A DNA stretch of 64,000 nucleotides from Perlucidibaca sp. (lineage in GTDB: Bacteria; Pseudomonadota; Gammaproteobacteria; Pseudomonadales; Moraxellaceae): positions 62,001 to 126,000 of the forward strand of contig JAHFSA010000006.1 of assembly GCA_023265995.1 (NCBI GenBank). The letters are read 5' to 3'. Positions 26,242-35,548 of this stretch are shown one piece after another. Numbering within the stretch: the first letter of the stretch is position 1; each line of letters starts with the position of its first letter. The translations under genes and the position numbers were made by a program. Below the pieces are notes generated by a model. It saw only the letters and a program-made list of their open reading frames with translations, was not told the origin of the DNA and did not search any database.

Positions 26242-26586
26242 ATGACCGACTGCATTTTCTGCAAGATTGCCAACCGCGAAGTGAACTCGCGCATCGTCTT
26301 CGAGAACGAGCGCGTCGTCGCCTTTCACGACCTGTTTCCGGCTGCGCCCACGCATGTGCTGATCGTGCCGCGCCAGCACTATTCCACGCTCAATGACGTT
26401 CCAGCCGACCAGGCCGCGCTGCTGGGCGAGATGGTCGCCACCGCCACGCAACTGGCAAAGGACAACGGCTTTGCCGAGGACGGCTATCGCGTGGTCATGA
26501 ACTGCAACCCGGATGGCGGCCAGAGTGTCTATCACATCCATCTGCACCTGCTCGCCGGTCGCAAGCTGACCTGGCCGCCGGGTTGA
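26242..26586 (+). CDS. HIT-family purine nucleoside phosphoramidase (HinT-like)
   Basis: 114-residue histidine-triad protein. It begins CIFCKIANREVNS, the usual Zn/dimer start of branch-1 HIT proteins, and has the catalytic triad motif VYHIHLHLLAG. HinT-type enzymes hydrolyse nucleoside phosphoramidates and adenylated intermediates; the physiological substrate is uncertain. The ATG at 26242 follows GAGG nine bases upstream; the longer open frame is not supported. It lies 15 bp before coq7, likely in one transcript. The HIT-coq7 pairing occurs in pseudomonads. Confidence 0.95.
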   Translation: MTDCIFCKIANREVNSRIVFENERVVAFHDLFPAAPTHVLIVPRQHYSTLNDVPADQAALLGEMVATATQLAKDNGFAEDGYRVVMNCNPDGGQSVYHIHLHLLAGRKLTWPPG

Positions 26587-26601
26587 GCAGGGAGCCCCGC
26601 C

Positions 26602-27240
26602 ATGCGCCGCTACAGCCTCTTTGATCGCCTCGTCGGTGAAGCCGACAAGGTCTTGCGCACCCTCGCTCCGGACAGCGTGCAGGCCACCCGCCCGTCACCG
26701 GCGGCGGACCTGCCCGAGGCCGGACTGAACGAGGCCGAGCGCCGGCAGATCGCCGGCTTCATGCGCATCAATCACACTGGCGAGGTTTGCGCCCAGGCGC
26801 TCTACCAGGGCCAGGCACTGACCGCCCGCCTGCCCGTGGTGCGCGAGGAAATGGCGCGCGCGGCGCGCGAGGAAGTCGACCATCTGGCCTGGTGCAACGA
26901 GCGTCTGGCGGCGCTGGGCGCACCGCCCAGCCTGCTCAATCCGCTCTGGTACGCCATGTCGTTCGGCATCGGCGCCGTGGCCGGCATGGCGGGGGATCGC
27001 TGGAGCCTGGGCTTTGTCGCGGAAACCGAGCTGCAGGTCTGCGAGCATCTGCAGAGCCATCTCGCCAGCCTGCCGCTGAATGACCGGCGCACACGCGCCG
27101 TGCTGGCGCAGATGCATGAGGACGAGTCCGAGCACCGCAACATGGCGCTGCGCGCCGGCGCCGCCGAACTGCCGCCACCGGTGCAGCAGGCCATGCGCCT
27201 GATGGCACGAGTGATGACCCGCACCACCTACTACATCTGA
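26602..27240 (+). CDS. coq7: 2-polyprenyl-3-methyl-6-methoxy-1,4-benzoquinone monooxygenase
   Basis: 212-residue di-iron hydroxylase of ubiquinone synthesis, introducing the last ring hydroxyl at the membrane. The four-helix ferritin-like fold shows its iron ligands in [16 protein letters not shown] (Glu), EEVDHLAWC (Glu, His), [12 protein letters not shown] (Glu, His) and DESEHRNMA (Glu, His). Hydrophobic stretches between helices fit interfacial membrane binding. GGGAG lies seven bases before the ATG. This is the Coq7 (CAT5) form, not the flavoprotein UbiF found in E. coli. It is convergent with the OsmC-like gene. Confidence 0.96.
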   Translation: MRRYSLFDRLVGEADKVLRTLAPDSVQATRPSPAADLPEAGLNEAERRQIAGFMRINHTGEVCAQALYQGQALTARLPVVREEMARAAREEVDHLAWCNERLAALGAPPSLLNPLWYAMSFGIGAVAGMAGDRWSLGFVAETELQVCEHLQSHLASLPLNDRRTRAVLAQMHEDESEHRNMALRAGAAELPPPVQQAMRLMARVMTRTTYYI

Positions 27241-27246
27241 TCCGGC

Positions 27247-27669
27247 TCAGGCCGCTGCGATGATCTCGTAGCTGTGGGTGATCTCGACACCGGCAGCCTG
27301 CAGCATGATCGAGGCCGAGCAGTATTTCTCGGCCGACAGCTCGACCGCGCGCTTGACCTGCGCTTCCTTGATGGCGTTGCCTTCCACGATGAAGTGGATA
27401 TGGATTTTCGTGAACACCGCCGGCACGGCATCGGCACGCTCGGCCTTGAGCACGGCTTCGCAGCGCGTCACATCCTGGCGCGACTTCTTCAGAATGCTCA
27501 TGACATCGAAGGATGTGCAGCCACCCATGCCCATGAGCATGAGCTCCATCGGACGCGCACCGAGATTGCGCCCGCCGTGATCCGGCGGCCCGTCGATCAC
27601 GACCTGATGGCCGCTGCCGGATTCGGCGATGAAGCTGACTTCACCATTCCACTTGATGCGTGCATCCAT
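27247..27669 (-). CDS. OsmC family protein
   Basis: 140-residue OsmC/YhfA-like protein, a cytoplasmic thiol-dependent hydroperoxide reductase family. The domain keeps ARPMELMLMGMGGCTSFDV with a conserved Cys on the central helix and a second Cys in AEKYCSASIML, as in peroxidase members. The function is probably organic-peroxide or sulfur handling. It lies 11 bp downstream of trpC on the same strand, an arrangement also seen in pseudomonads, with no obvious link to tryptophan. Confidence 0.9.
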   Translation of the reverse strand: MDARIKWNGEVSFIAESGSGHQVVIDGPPDHGGRNLGARPMELMLMGMGGCTSFDVMSILKKSRQDVTRCEAVLKAERADAVPAVFTKIHIHFIVEGNAIKEAQVKRAVELSAEKYCSASIMLQAAGVEITHSYEIIAAA

Positions 27670-27680
27670 TATTCAGCTCC

Positions 27681-28469
27681 TCAGAAAAACAGTTCGGCCA
27701 GTTTCTCGCCCGGCTCGGCGGCGCGCATGAAGGCCTCGCCGACCAGGAAGCCGTTGACGTTGTGATCGCGCATGCGCGCCACGTCGTCGCGCACGAGAAT
27801 GCCGCTCTCGGTGATCACGGTGCGATCGGCCGGGATGTCGGCCAGCAGGTCGAGCGTGGTCTGCAGCGTGACGTCGAAGGTGTGCAGATTGCGGTTGTTG
27901 ATGCCTATCAGCGGATTGCCCAGCGGCAGGGCGCGCAGCAGCTCGTCGCGGTCATGCACTTCGATGAGCACGTCGAGACCCTGCTCCAGCGCGCAGGCAT
28001 GCAGCTCCTGAAGCTGGGCATCGGAAAGCGCGGCGACGATGAGCAGCACGCAGTCGGCGTCGATGGCGCGCGCCTCGATGACCTGGTAGGGGTCATAGAG
28101 GAAGTCCTTGCGGATCACCGGCAGGTCGCAGGCGGCGCGCGCCTGGCGCAGGTAGTCGTCGCTGCCCTGGAAGAAGTCGATGTCGGTCAGCACCGACAGG
28201 CAGCTCGCCCCACCCTGCTGATAGGAAGCAGCAATGGCGGCCGGCTGGAAGTCGGCGCGGATCACACCCTTGGACGGCGACGCCTTCTTGATCTCGGCGA
28301 TCACGCCCGGCTTGCCGGCCGCGATGTTCGCCTGCAACGAGCGGGCGAAGCCGCGCACCGGCGAGGCTGCCTGCGCGAAGGCCTCCTGATCGGCCAGCGA
28401 GTGACGCTTGCGGCGCAGGGCCACTTCTTCGCGCTTGCGCGCCATGATCTTGTCGAGAATGGTGCTCAT
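27681..28469 (-). CDS. trpC: indole-3-glycerol-phosphate synthase
   Basis: 262-residue TIM-barrel enzyme closing the indole ring in tryptophan synthesis. Motifs: [15 protein letters not shown] (catalytic Lys region), [30 protein letters not shown] (catalytic Lys), [12 protein letters not shown] and VITESGI. It is monofunctional; no TrpF domain is attached. The start overlaps trpD by 4 bp (ATGA). Confidence 0.97.
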   Translation of the reverse strand: MSTILDKIMARKREEVALRRKRHSLADQEAFAQAASPVRGFARSLQANIAAGKPGVIAEIKKASPSKGVIRADFQPAAIAASYQQGGASCLSVLTDIDFFQGSDDYLRQARAACDLPVIRKDFLYDPYQVIEARAIDADCVLLIVAALSDAQLQELHACALEQGLDVLIEVHDRDELLRALPLGNPLIGINNRNLHTFDVTLQTTLDLLADIPADRTVITESGILVRDDVARMRDHNVNGFLVGEAFMRAAEPGEKLAELFF

Positions 28470-29515
28470 GCCGTCAGGTCCGCAGCGAGGGCGCGCGTGA
28501 AAAGGCGCAGGTCATTGAGTTTTTCCAGGGCCTGGCCGCCGCAGATGACATCGTCGGCGAGCGCCACGCCCTGCTTCCAGGTGCGCGTCACGCCAGCCAC
28601 GTATATGGCGGCGCCAGCATTGAGCTTGATGATGTCGGCGGCCTTGCGGCCGGCATCGCTGGCACGCTTGCCGAGCGCATCCTGGATCAGCGCCAGGGAT
28701 TCGCTGGAGGCATCGACCGTGAGGCCGACCAGGCTCTGGCTGGCGACGCCGAGATCCTCCGGCGTGATGACGTATTCGCTGATGACGCCATCCTTGAGCT
28801 CGGCGACCTGGGTCGTGGTCGCCAGCGAGACTTCGTCGAGTCCGTCGCGGGCGCAAACCACGAGGGCATGCACGCTGCCGAGACGCGCCAGCACTTCCGC
28901 CATGGGGCGGCACAGCGCCGGATTGAAGACGCCGACCACCTGACGCTGCACGAAGGCCGGATTGGTCAGCGGGCCAAGCATGTTGAACAGGGTGCGCAAA
29001 CCGACTTCGCGACGAGCCGCGATGGCATGCTTCATGGCGCCATGGTGGTTGACCGCGAACAGGAAGCCGACGCCGACACTGTCGACGCAGCGCGCGACCT
29101 GTTCGCCGGTGAGCGCCAGGTTGATGCCGGCAGCCTCGAGCAGATCGGCGCTGCCGCTTTTCGACGACACCGCGCGGTTGCCGTGCTTGGCGACGCGGGC
29201 GCCGGCTGCCGCCACGACCAGCGCGGCCGCAGTGGAAACATTGAACAGGTTGGCGCCATCGCCACCAGTGCCGACGATGTCGACCAGATGGCGCGTGTCG
29301 CTGATCGTGACCGGCGTGGCGAGGTCACGCATGACGCGCGCGGCGCCCTCGATCTCGTCGATGGACTCGCCCTTCATGCGCAGCGCCACCAGGAAGGCGG
29401 CGATCTGGGCGTCACTGCACTGGCCGCTCATGATGGCGCGCATGACGTCCTGCATCTCGACGCTGCCGAGGTCGATGCGCTCGACCACGCGCGCCAGGGC
29501 TTGCTTGATATCCAT
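28466..29515 (-). CDS. trpD: anthranilate phosphoribosyltransferase
   Basis: 349 residues; transfers phosphoribose from PRPP to anthranilate. Family sequences: [17 protein letters not shown] (PRPP loop), [34 protein letters not shown] and [13 protein letters not shown]. The ATG at 29515 starts [10 protein letters not shown]; the frame remains open upstream, but that stretch overlaps trpG and has no family sequence. It lies 14 bp after trpG and overlaps trpC. Confidence 0.97.
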   Translation of the reverse strand: MDIKQALARVVERIDLGSVEMQDVMRAIMSGQCSDAQIAAFLVALRMKGESIDEIEGAARVMRDLATPVTISDTRHLVDIVGTGGDGANLFNVSTAAALVVAAAGARVAKHGNRAVSSKSGSADLLEAAGINLALTGEQVARCVDSVGVGFLFAVNHHGAMKHAIAARREVGLRTLFNMLGPLTNPAFVQRQVVGVFNPALCRPMAEVLARLGSVHALVVCARDGLDEVSLATTTQVAELKDGVISEYVITPEDLGVASQSLVGLTVDASSESLALIQDALGKRASDAGRKAADIIKLNAGAAIYVAGVTRTWKQGVALADDVICGGQALEKLNDLRLFTRALAADLTA

Positions 29516-29529
29516 GTTCGGCGAAGCCC

Positions 29530-30114
29530 TCAGCGCGTCTGCGACAGGAAGTTCTTGAGCAGGGCATGACCCTGCTCGGTGAGGATGGACTCGGGATGGA
29601 ACTGCACGCCTTCGACCGCCAGTGTCTTGTGGCGCAGGCCCATGATCTCGTCGACCTGGCCATCCTCGGTCTGTGTCCAGGCCGTGATCTCCAGGCAATC
29701 CGGCAGGGTTTCGCGCTTGACCACCAGCGAGTGGTAGCGGGTCGCCGTAAGCGGGTTGTTGAGGCCCTTGAAAACACCCAGGTCGCGATGATGTATGGGC
29801 GAGGTCTTGCCGTGCATGACCTGACGCGCACGCACGACATCGCCGCCGTAGACCTGGCCTATGCTCTGGTGGCCGAGGCAGACGCCGAGCAGCGGAATCT
29901 CGCCGGCGAAACGGCGGATGGCGGCCATGGAAATACCGGCCTCGTTGGGCGTGCACGGGCCCGGCGAAATCACCAGGCGCGACGGCTGCAGACGCGCGAT
30001 CTCGTCGAGCGTGATCTCGTCGTTGCGATAGACCAGCACCTCTTCACCTAGCTCGCCGAAGTACTGCACGAGGTTGTAGGTGAAGGAGTCGTAGTTGTCG
30101 ATCATCAGCAGCAT
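29530..30114 (-). CDS. trpG: anthranilate synthase component II (glutamine amidotransferase)
   Basis: 194-residue class I amidotransferase supplying ammonia to TrpE. It starts [20 protein letters not shown]. Triad: Cys79 in [17 protein letters not shown] and the His/Glu pair in [23 protein letters not shown] is the oxyanion segment. The ATG at 30114 was preferred over the longer frame to 30204, which encodes unrelated sequence. Just upstream is a perfect tandem 11-bp repeat (30120-30141). It may also serve p-aminobenzoate synthesis, as in some bacteria; no separate pabA is visible. Confidence 0.96.
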   Translation of the reverse strand: MLLMIDNYDSFTYNLVQYFGELGEEVLVYRNDEITLDEIARLQPSRLVISPGPCTPNEAGISMAAIRRFAGEIPLLGVCLGHQSIGQVYGGDVVRARQVMHGKTSPIHHRDLGVFKGLNNPLTATRYHSLVVKRETLPDCLEITAWTQTEDGQVDEIMGLRHKTLAVEGVQFHPESILTEQGHALLKNFLSQTR

Positions 30115-30254
30115 GATGGGCTCTGTTGCGGCTCTGTTGCGTGAATAGGGCAAGCGCTGCCGGCCATGCGGCAGGATCGCGGCGCTGAAAGCAGGTGCAG
30201 GCATGGGGATGGCGTCAGTTTATCAGCGCCGGCCGAGCATGTCAGTCGCGGTGC

Positions 30255-30260
30255 TAGAAT
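30255..30260 (+). promoter_or_regulatory. extended -10 promoter for the small membrane-protein gene
   Basis: TAGAAT preceded by TG plus one base, an extended -10 element, 44 bp upstream of the ATG at 30304. No good -35 hexamer at 17 bp. It supports the small gene being transcribed against the flanking trp genes. Confidence 0.45.
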
Positions 30261-30303
30261 GCCCGGCCGCGCCATCGCCAACGTCCCGCCTACGGATACC
30301 TGC

Positions 30304-30573
30304 ATGTTGAAAGTCGCCAATCAGTTCATTCTGGAAAACATCCGCGCCGCCGAAATGCTCGGCGTGCTGATGCGTATCTTCAGCTTCAGCCTGGTCAGCT
30401 GGATGGGGCCGGCCAGCCCGTTCATGTTCGTCTGGGTCTTCAACACCATCGACGCCGTCCTGCTGTCCTGGTGTGCCGTGCTGCGCAAGGACAGCGCCTA
30501 CACCACGCTCAACACCTTCTGGATCCTGGTCGGCATCATCGGCATGCTGCGCGCCGGCGGTCTCCTGCACTGA
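30304..30573 (+). CDS. small hypothetical inner-membrane protein
   Basis: 89 residues with a short amphipathic N-terminus (MLKVANQFILENIRAAEMLG), a hydrophobic hairpin (about residues 22-48) and a C-terminal hydrophobic helix (about 68-85). I do not recognise a family. It is transcribed opposite to the trp genes, divergent from trpG and convergent with trpE, whose stop lies 28 bp away. An extended -10 lies upstream. Codon use is like the flanking genes. The start was set at ATG 30304 because upstream sequence is non-hydrophobic and contains the promoter-like element. It could be a real but uncharacterised membrane protein; function unknown. Confidence 0.65.
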   Translation: MLKVANQFILENIRAAEMLGVLMRIFSFSLVSWMGPASPFMFVWVFNTIDAVLLSWCAVLRKDSAYTTLNTFWILVGIIGMLRAGGLLH

Positions 30574-30600
30574 CCCGCCCGCGCCGCACGCTTCGTCGCA

Positions 30601-32082
30601 TCAGACCAGATTGGTCGAGGCCAGTTCGGCCGCACGCATCAGCGCGCGCGCCTTGTTCAGGGTCTCCATCCACTCCAGCTCGGGTACCGAGTCGGCGACC
30701 ACACCGGCGCCAGCCTGCACATGCATCCGGCCATCCTTGAGGATGGCGGTGCGGATGGCGATGGCGGTGTCCATGGCGCCATTCCAGGCCAGATAGCCGA
30801 TGGCGCCGCCGTAGATGCCGCGCTTGACCGGCTCCAGCTCGTCGATGATCTCCATGGCGCGGACCTTGGGCGCGCCCGACAGCGTGCCGGCCGGCAGCGT
30901 GGCCTTGAGCACGTCGAGCGAGGTCACGCCCGGCTTCAGCGTGGCCTCGACGTTGGAGACGATGTGCATGACGTGCGAGTAGCGCTCGACCAGCATCTTC
31001 TCGGTGACCCGCACCTGGCCGACTTCGGCGACGCGGCCGACGTCATTGCGACCGAGGTCGATGAGCATGAGGTGCTCGGCGATTTCCTTGGGATCGGACA
31101 GCAGCTCGACCTCCAGCTCGCGATCGCGCTCGGGCGTGGCGCCACGCTTGCGGGTGCCGGCGATGGGGCGCACCGAAACCTGACCGTTCTCGACACGAGC
31201 CAGGATCTCCGGGCTGGAGCCGACGATGTGGAAATCGCCGCAGTGCATGAAGTACATGTACGGCGACGGATTGAGATGGCGCAGGGCGCGATAGAGCGTC
31301 AGCGGCGGCTGCACGAAGGGCGCGCTCATGCGCTGCGACGGCACCACCTGCATGATGTCGCCGGAGAGCACATATTCCTTGATGCGCTTCACCGCGCCAT
31401 GGAAGTTCTGTTCGCCATAGCTGGACACGAAGTCGGCCTCGCGGGTCGGCCGGTCGGGCACGAAGGCATCGATGGAGCTGGCGCCGAGACGGGCATGAAT
31501 GCCGGCGACGAGATCATCGAGGCGACGCTCGGCCAGCGCCAGCGCATCGGCCACAGCCGGGTCGGCGTGCACGATGAGGAAGAGCGAGCCCTTGATGTTG
31601 TCGAACACCATGATCTCGTCGGAGACCATGAAGAAGATGTCCGGCGTGCCGATGGGATCGGGCTTGCCGACCCCGGCCAGACGCTTCTCGACATAGCGCA
31701 CGGTGTCGTAGCCGAAGTAGCCGACCAGACCGCCGCTGAAGCGCGGCAGACCGTCAAGCTCGGGCACGCGGTAGCGATGCTGGAAGGCATCGACATAGGC
31801 CAGCGGATCTTCTTCGGTCGAGGACTCGGTGAGCACGCCATCGACATGCACGCTGGCCTCGTTGCCGCGCACGCGCAGCACGGTCCTGGCCGGCAGGCCG
31901 ATGATGGAATAGCGGCCCCAGCGCTCGCCGCCCTGCACCGACTCGAAGAGATAGGTGAAAGGCTGGTCGGCCACCTTCAGGTAGCAGGACAGGGGGGTAT
32001 CGAGATCGGCCAGGATTTCGCGCACAACCGGGATGCGGTTGTAACCCTGGGCCGCAAGCGCGGCGAAAGCTTCAGCGTTCAT
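30601..32082 (-). CDS. trpE: anthranilate synthase component I
   Basis: 493-residue chorismate-using enzyme producing anthranilate with TrpG. The N-terminal half has the feedback site region ([19 protein letters not shown]) and the C-terminal half the chorismate domain: [68 protein letters not shown] and [25 protein letters not shown] at 32082 (MNAEAF) was chosen; GTG at 32088 is an alternative. A 15-codon leader with two Trp codons lies 52 bp upstream. Synteny rpe-gph-trpE is typical of pseudomonads, with trpGDC here continuing after one small gene. Confidence 0.97.
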   Translation of the reverse strand: MNAEAFAALAAQGYNRIPVVREILADLDTPLSCYLKVADQPFTYLFESVQGGERWGRYSIIGLPARTVLRVRGNEASVHVDGVLTESSTEEDPLAYVDAFQHRYRVPELDGLPRFSGGLVGYFGYDTVRYVEKRLAGVGKPDPIGTPDIFFMVSDEIMVFDNIKGSLFLIVHADPAVADALALAERRLDDLVAGIHARLGASSIDAFVPDRPTREADFVSSYGEQNFHGAVKRIKEYVLSGDIMQVVPSQRMSAPFVQPPLTLYRALRHLNPSPYMYFMHCGDFHIVGSSPEILARVENGQVSVRPIAGTRKRGATPERDRELEVELLSDPKEIAEHLMLIDLGRNDVGRVAEVGQVRVTEKMLVERYSHVMHIVSNVEATLKPGVTSLDVLKATLPAGTLSGAPKVRAMEIIDELEPVKRGIYGGAIGYLAWNGAMDTAIAIRTAILKDGRMHVQAGAGVVADSVPELEWMETLNKARALMRAAELASTNLV

Positions 32083-32123
32083 GAACACTCACTCAAACAG
32101 ATTCAGGACAGCACAACGCGTGA

Positions 32124-32143
32124 CGACGGTGATCTCACCATCG
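32124..32143 (-). promoter_or_regulatory. hairpin at the end of the trpE leader peptide
   Basis: Minus-strand CGATGGTGAGATCACCGTCG can form a nine-pair stem (one G-U) with a 2-nt loop. It covers the second Trp codon and the stop of trpL, so ribosome position would control its folding. No U run follows, so it is not itself an intrinsic terminator. Confidence 0.5.
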
Positions 32144-32182
32144 CCAACGGATGCTGCCGAGCTTGAGGAGCTGGTCACACAT
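32135..32182 (-). CDS. trpL: trp leader peptide, Trp-codon attenuator
   Basis: 15-codon open frame MCDQLLKLGSIRWRW ending just before trpE. Two of the last three residues are Trp (TGG CGA TGG TGA), the signature of a ribosome-stalling leader peptide. CAGG lies about ten bases upstream of the ATG. The stop codon falls inside a hairpin (32124-32143). Stalling at the Trp codons when charged tRNA-Trp is low would disrupt that hairpin and could raise trpE expression. A classical terminator with a U run was not found between trpL and trpE, so rho-dependent or translational control is possible. Too short for most gene finders. Confidence 0.7.
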   Translation of the reverse strand: MCDQLLKLGSIRWRW

Positions 32183-32213
32183 GGCTGTAGCCTGAATAGG
32201 GAATACGCAGAAG

Positions 32214-32927
32214 TTAAAGTAACTCGGCCAGTGACGCAACCAGGCGATCCGGTGCGCAATGCTCGATAGGCTCGCCGTGGTTGTAGCCATAGGGCACCGC
32301 CACCACCTTGATGCCGGCGGCCTTGGCGGCATCGACGTCATTGCGCGAGTCGCCGACCATGAGCGCCTGCCCGGCCGTCACCTCGAAATGCTGCAGGCAG
32401 TGCAGCAGCGGTCCCGGATGCGGCTTCTTGTGCGCCAGCGTGTCGCCGCCAATGAGCAGCTCGAAGTCGTCGAGCAGATTCAGCGCCTCCAGCAGAGCCA
32501 CCGCCGGCTTGTAGGGCTTGTTGGTGACACAGGCGAGACGGATGCCGGCGGCACGGGCGGCATCGATGAATTCACGCACGCCCGGATACACCGTGCTGGC
32601 CTCGCAGACCGAGTCCTGGTAGCGCGCCATGAAGCGCTCGAGCAGGCGCACCTCGACCTCGTGCCGCTGCGGATTCTCGGCGTGATGCGGCACGACATGC
32701 TGGAGCACGACCTCGACCAGACGGCCGGCGCCACGGCCGACCCAGTCACGCACCTGCAGCTCGCTGACACGCGGCAGGCCGAGATCATCGAGACCACGAT
32801 TGAGCGAGAGCGCGATGTCGGCGGCGCTGTCGATCAGCGTGCCGTCAAGATCCATGAGGATGACGCGCGGCAGCTCGCCCAGCCACTCGCGCAGACCCTG
32901 CAGCGATGCCCCGGTGACGGCGCTCAT
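32214..32927 (-). CDS. gph: phosphoglycolate phosphatase
   Basis: 237-residue HAD-superfamily phosphatase removing phosphate from 2-phosphoglycolate, a product of DNA repair and oxygenase side reactions. HAD motifs: [17 protein letters not shown] (nucleophile Asp and acid/base Asp), [11 protein letters not shown] (Thr), [17 protein letters not shown] (Lys) and [17 protein letters not shown] (acidic pair). Length and cap position fit Gph. It overlaps rpe by 4 bp and lies directly upstream of the trp leader. Confidence 0.94.
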   Translation of the reverse strand: MSAVTGASLQGLREWLGELPRVILMDLDGTLIDSAADIALSLNRGLDDLGLPRVSELQVRDWVGRGAGRLVEVVLQHVVPHHAENPQRHEVEVRLLERFMARYQDSVCEASTVYPGVREFIDAARAAGIRLACVTNKPYKPAVALLEALNLLDDFELLIGGDTLAHKKPHPGPLLHCLQHFEVTAGQALMVGDSRNDVDAAKAAGIKVVAVPYGYNHGEPIEHCAPDRLVASLAELL

Positions 32928-33640
32928 GCGCGTGCTCCCTTGCTTGTGGCGGCGAGGGCCAGCTCGGCACGCATCTGGCGAATCACCTCGGCATAGCCCT
33001 GCATGCTGGAACCGCCCGGGGCATTGAAGATGGCCGATCCGGCGACAAACATGTCGGCACCGGCCTCGGCGATCTCGCGGATGTTCTTCACGCCGACGCC
33101 GCCATCGATTTCGAGGCGAATGTCGCGGCCGCTGGCCTTGATGCGCTCACGCACGGCACGCAGCTTGTCCAGCGTCGACGGAATGAACTTCTGGCCGCCG
33201 AAGCCAGGGTTCACGCTCATCAGCAGGATGACATCGACCTTGTCCATGACGTGATCGAGGAAGTGCAGCGGTGTCGCCGGGTTGAACACCAGACCGCACT
33301 GCGCGCCGCCATCCTTGATCATCTGCAGCGAACGGTCGATGTGGTCGGAGGCTTCCGGATGGAAGGTGATGATGCTGGCGCCGGCCTCGATGAAGTCGCC
33401 GATCAGGCGATCAACCGGACGCACCATGAGGTGGGCGTCGATGGGCGCGGTGATGCCGTGCTTGCGCAGCGCCTTGCAGACCATGGGCCCGATGGTGAGG
33501 TTGGGCACGTAGTGATTGTCCATGACATCGAAGTGCACGACATCGGCACCCGCCGCCAGCACGTTCTCCACTTCCTCGCCGAGGCGGGCGAAGTCGGCGG
33601 AAAGAATGGAAGGAGCAATCAGGAAGTCGGTCATGGCCAT
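32924..33640 (-). CDS. rpe: ribulose-phosphate 3-epimerase
   Basis: About 238-residue TIM-barrel enzyme of the pentose phosphate pathway. Motifs: [36 protein letters not shown] (metal His and Asp), [19 protein letters not shown] and [12 protein letters not shown]. Three in-frame ATGs (33655, 33640, 33634) compete; the chosen one has GGA nine bases upstream. First gene of the rpe-gph-trpE group. Confidence 0.95.
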   Translation of the reverse strand: MAMTDFLIAPSILSADFARLGEEVENVLAAGADVVHFDVMDNHYVPNLTIGPMVCKALRKHGITAPIDAHLMVRPVDRLIGDFIEAGASIITFHPEASDHIDRSLQMIKDGGAQCGLVFNPATPLHFLDHVMDKVDVILLMSVNPGFGGQKFIPSTLDKLRAVRERIKASGRDIRLEIDGGVGVKNIREIAEAGADMFVAGSAIFNAPGGSSMQGYAEVIRQMRAELALAATSKGARA

Positions 33641-33695
33641 CGTGGCGGAGTCCATAGTCAGTTGAAGAGGATCAGTTGAATAGCGTCGTTACGTG

Positions 33696-34415
33696 TCAGA
33701 TGGTGCCAGCCATGATAGCCGCATCCAGCTCGTGCAGTCGCTGCGGCGTGCCGACATCGACCCAGGGCCCGGCCGAGTACTCGCCGGTGACCAGACCATC
33801 GGCGATGGCTTCCTTGAGCAGCGGCGCCAGCGGACGCACTCCGCGCGCCAGGCCCTCGAACAGACTGGGGCTGTAGACCGCCAGACCGGCGTAGGTGAGG
33901 CGCCGGCCGGGTGTGTCGGCAACGGCGCTGAGGGCATGACGGGCGCCCGCCTCCGGCGCGGCATCGCCACAGGCCAGGAGGAAGTCGCCGGCCGGGTTGT
34001 GCTCGGGGTTGTCGACCAGCACCAGATGCGCCTGGCGGCCGGCCGCGAGGGCATCGCGCAGCGGCGTGAAACGCTGACGCAGCCAGATGTCGCCGTTGAC
34101 CAGCATGAATGGCGCGTGGCCGAGCAGCGGCAGCGCCTGCACGATGCCGCCGGCGGTTTCCAGAGGCTTGCCTTCGGGCTCGTGCGACCAGCGGATGTTG
34201 ACGCCGTGGCGGCGGCCGTCGCCGAGCGCGGCTTCAAGCTTGTGGCCCAGCCAGGCCGTGTTGATCACGATGTCGGTGATGCTGGCCGCGCGCAGCGCTT
34301 CGATATGCCAGACGATCAGCGGCTTGCCACCGACCTGCAGCAACGGCTTGGGCGTGTGCTCGGTGAGCGGACGCATGCGGTTGCCGAGACCGGCGGCCAG
34401 GATCATGGCCTTCAC
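33696..34415 (-). CDS. murU: N-acetylmuramate alpha-1-phosphate uridylyltransferase
   Basis: 239-residue nucleotidyltransferase producing UDP-MurNAc from MurNAc-1-phosphate in the cell-wall recycling shortcut known from Pseudomonas. Fold marks: MILAAGLGNRMRPLTEHTPKPLL (nucleotide loop and Lys), DIVINTAWLG, GKPLETAGGIV and MLVNGDIWL (metal Asp). It overlaps the kinase gene by 4 bp. The pairing with an AmgK-like kinase beside lptD matches pseudomonad organisation, and the pathway bypasses the MurA step, giving intrinsic fosfomycin tolerance there. Assignment rests on context as well as sequence. Confidence 0.88.
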   Translation of the reverse strand: MKAMILAAGLGNRMRPLTEHTPKPLLQVGGKPLIVWHIEALRAASITDIVINTAWLGHKLEAALGDGRRHGVNIRWSHEPEGKPLETAGGIVQALPLLGHAPFMLVNGDIWLRQRFTPLRDALAAGRQAHLVLVDNPEHNPAGDFLLACGDAAPEAGARHALSAVADTPGRRLTYAGLAVYSPSLFEGLARGVRPLAPLLKEAIADGLVTGEYSAGPWVDVGTPQRLHELDAAIMAGTI

Positions 34416-35470
34416 AGCAGGTCCCCCAGCAGCGTCTGGCCGTCCGGGTAGCGCGCCAGATAGGCCGGCAGCAGCGAGATCAGCAGCTGGTGCAGCGGCT
34501 GCAACTCGTCATGGCCGGCGATCTCGTCGACCAGGTAGCGATAGACCAGAGGGATGTCATTGAGGTAGCCATGCTTGCCGTCGCGCAGGCTGAGGCGGGC
34601 GAAGATGCCGACCACCTTGAGATGACGCTGCGCCGCCATCCAGTCGAACCAGGTCTGGAACTGTTCCGGCGACACCGTGTCCGCCAGCGCGCCATTGGCC
34701 ACCAGTTCGTCGCGGAACTGCTGGACCCAGCGCCGGACATCGGCCAGCGGCCAGGACACATAGGCGTCGCGCAGCAGCGAGGCCAGGTCGTAGGTGATGG
34801 GGCCGGTGACGGCATCCTGGAAATCGATGATGCCGAGCTCGCCCTCGGGCGTGAGCATGAGGTTGCGCGAGTGGTAGTCGCGGTGCACGAACACCGTCGG
34901 CTGCTCCAGCACACGGTCGGCGATCAAGGCGAACTGCTGCTCGACCAGGGCGGCCTGATCCTCTTCCAGGGTCAGACCGAGATACTTCGGGATGAACCAG
35001 TCGGTGAGCAGGCGCATTTCGGTGAGCAGACGCTCGCGATCGTAGCGCGGCAGGAAGTAGCCGGTCGGTGCCGGCGTGCCTTGCAACTGCACCAGCGCCA
35101 GCATGGCTGCGCCATAGAGGGTGTTGGCCGAGGCCGAATCAAGCTGCGGACGCAGCAGGGTATCGCCAAGGTCGGTGAGCAGCATGAAACCTTCCTGCGA
35201 CGACCAGCCCAGCACTTCGGGCACGCACAGGCCCTGCTTGTGCAGCGCCTCGGCAATGGCGACGAACGGACGGCAGTCCTCGTGCTCGGGCGGAGCGTCG
35301 ACGGCAATCAGGCTGCCCTGGTTCAGGGGCTGCCGGAAGTAGCGGCGGAAGCTGGCATCTCCGGAGACCATCTGCAGCCCTCCGACCGGCTGCGGCCAGG
35401 CTTGCTGCCGGACCAACCACTTGTTCACCCACTGCCCGAGGCGCTCGGCTCGGGGATCTGCTGCCGTCAT
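34412..35470 (-). CDS. amgK: N-acetylmuramate/N-acetylglucosamine kinase
   Basis: 352-residue phosphotransferase of the aminoglycoside-kinase fold that would phosphorylate C1 of recycled MurNAc. Motifs: GDASFRRYFRQPL at the N-terminus, VFVHRDYHSRNLML (catalytic loop with HRD and Asn) and IIDFQDAVTGPITYDLASLL (metal-binding DF-D). ATGA overlap with murU indicates coupling. Divergent from lptD over 78 bp. Aminoglycoside phosphotransferase activity is not implied by the family name. Confidence 0.88.
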   Translation of the reverse strand: MTAADPRAERLGQWVNKWLVRQQAWPQPVGGLQMVSGDASFRRYFRQPLNQGSLIAVDAPPEHEDCRPFVAIAEALHKQGLCVPEVLGWSSQEGFMLLTDLGDTLLRPQLDSASANTLYGAAMLALVQLQGTPAPTGYFLPRYDRERLLTEMRLLTDWFIPKYLGLTLEEDQAALVEQQFALIADRVLEQPTVFVHRDYHSRNLMLTPEGELGIIDFQDAVTGPITYDLASLLRDAYVSWPLADVRRWVQQFRDELVANGALADTVSPEQFQTWFDWMAAQRHLKVVGIFARLSLRDGKHGYLNDIPLVYRYLVDEIAGHDELQPLHQLLISLLPAYLARYPDGQTLLGDLL

Positions 35471-35548
35471 GGGATTTTCCTAGCTGAAACATGGCGAAAG
35501 ATTCTATTATCCGGCAAATCCCGATTTTGACCCAATGATTCCTGAGCC

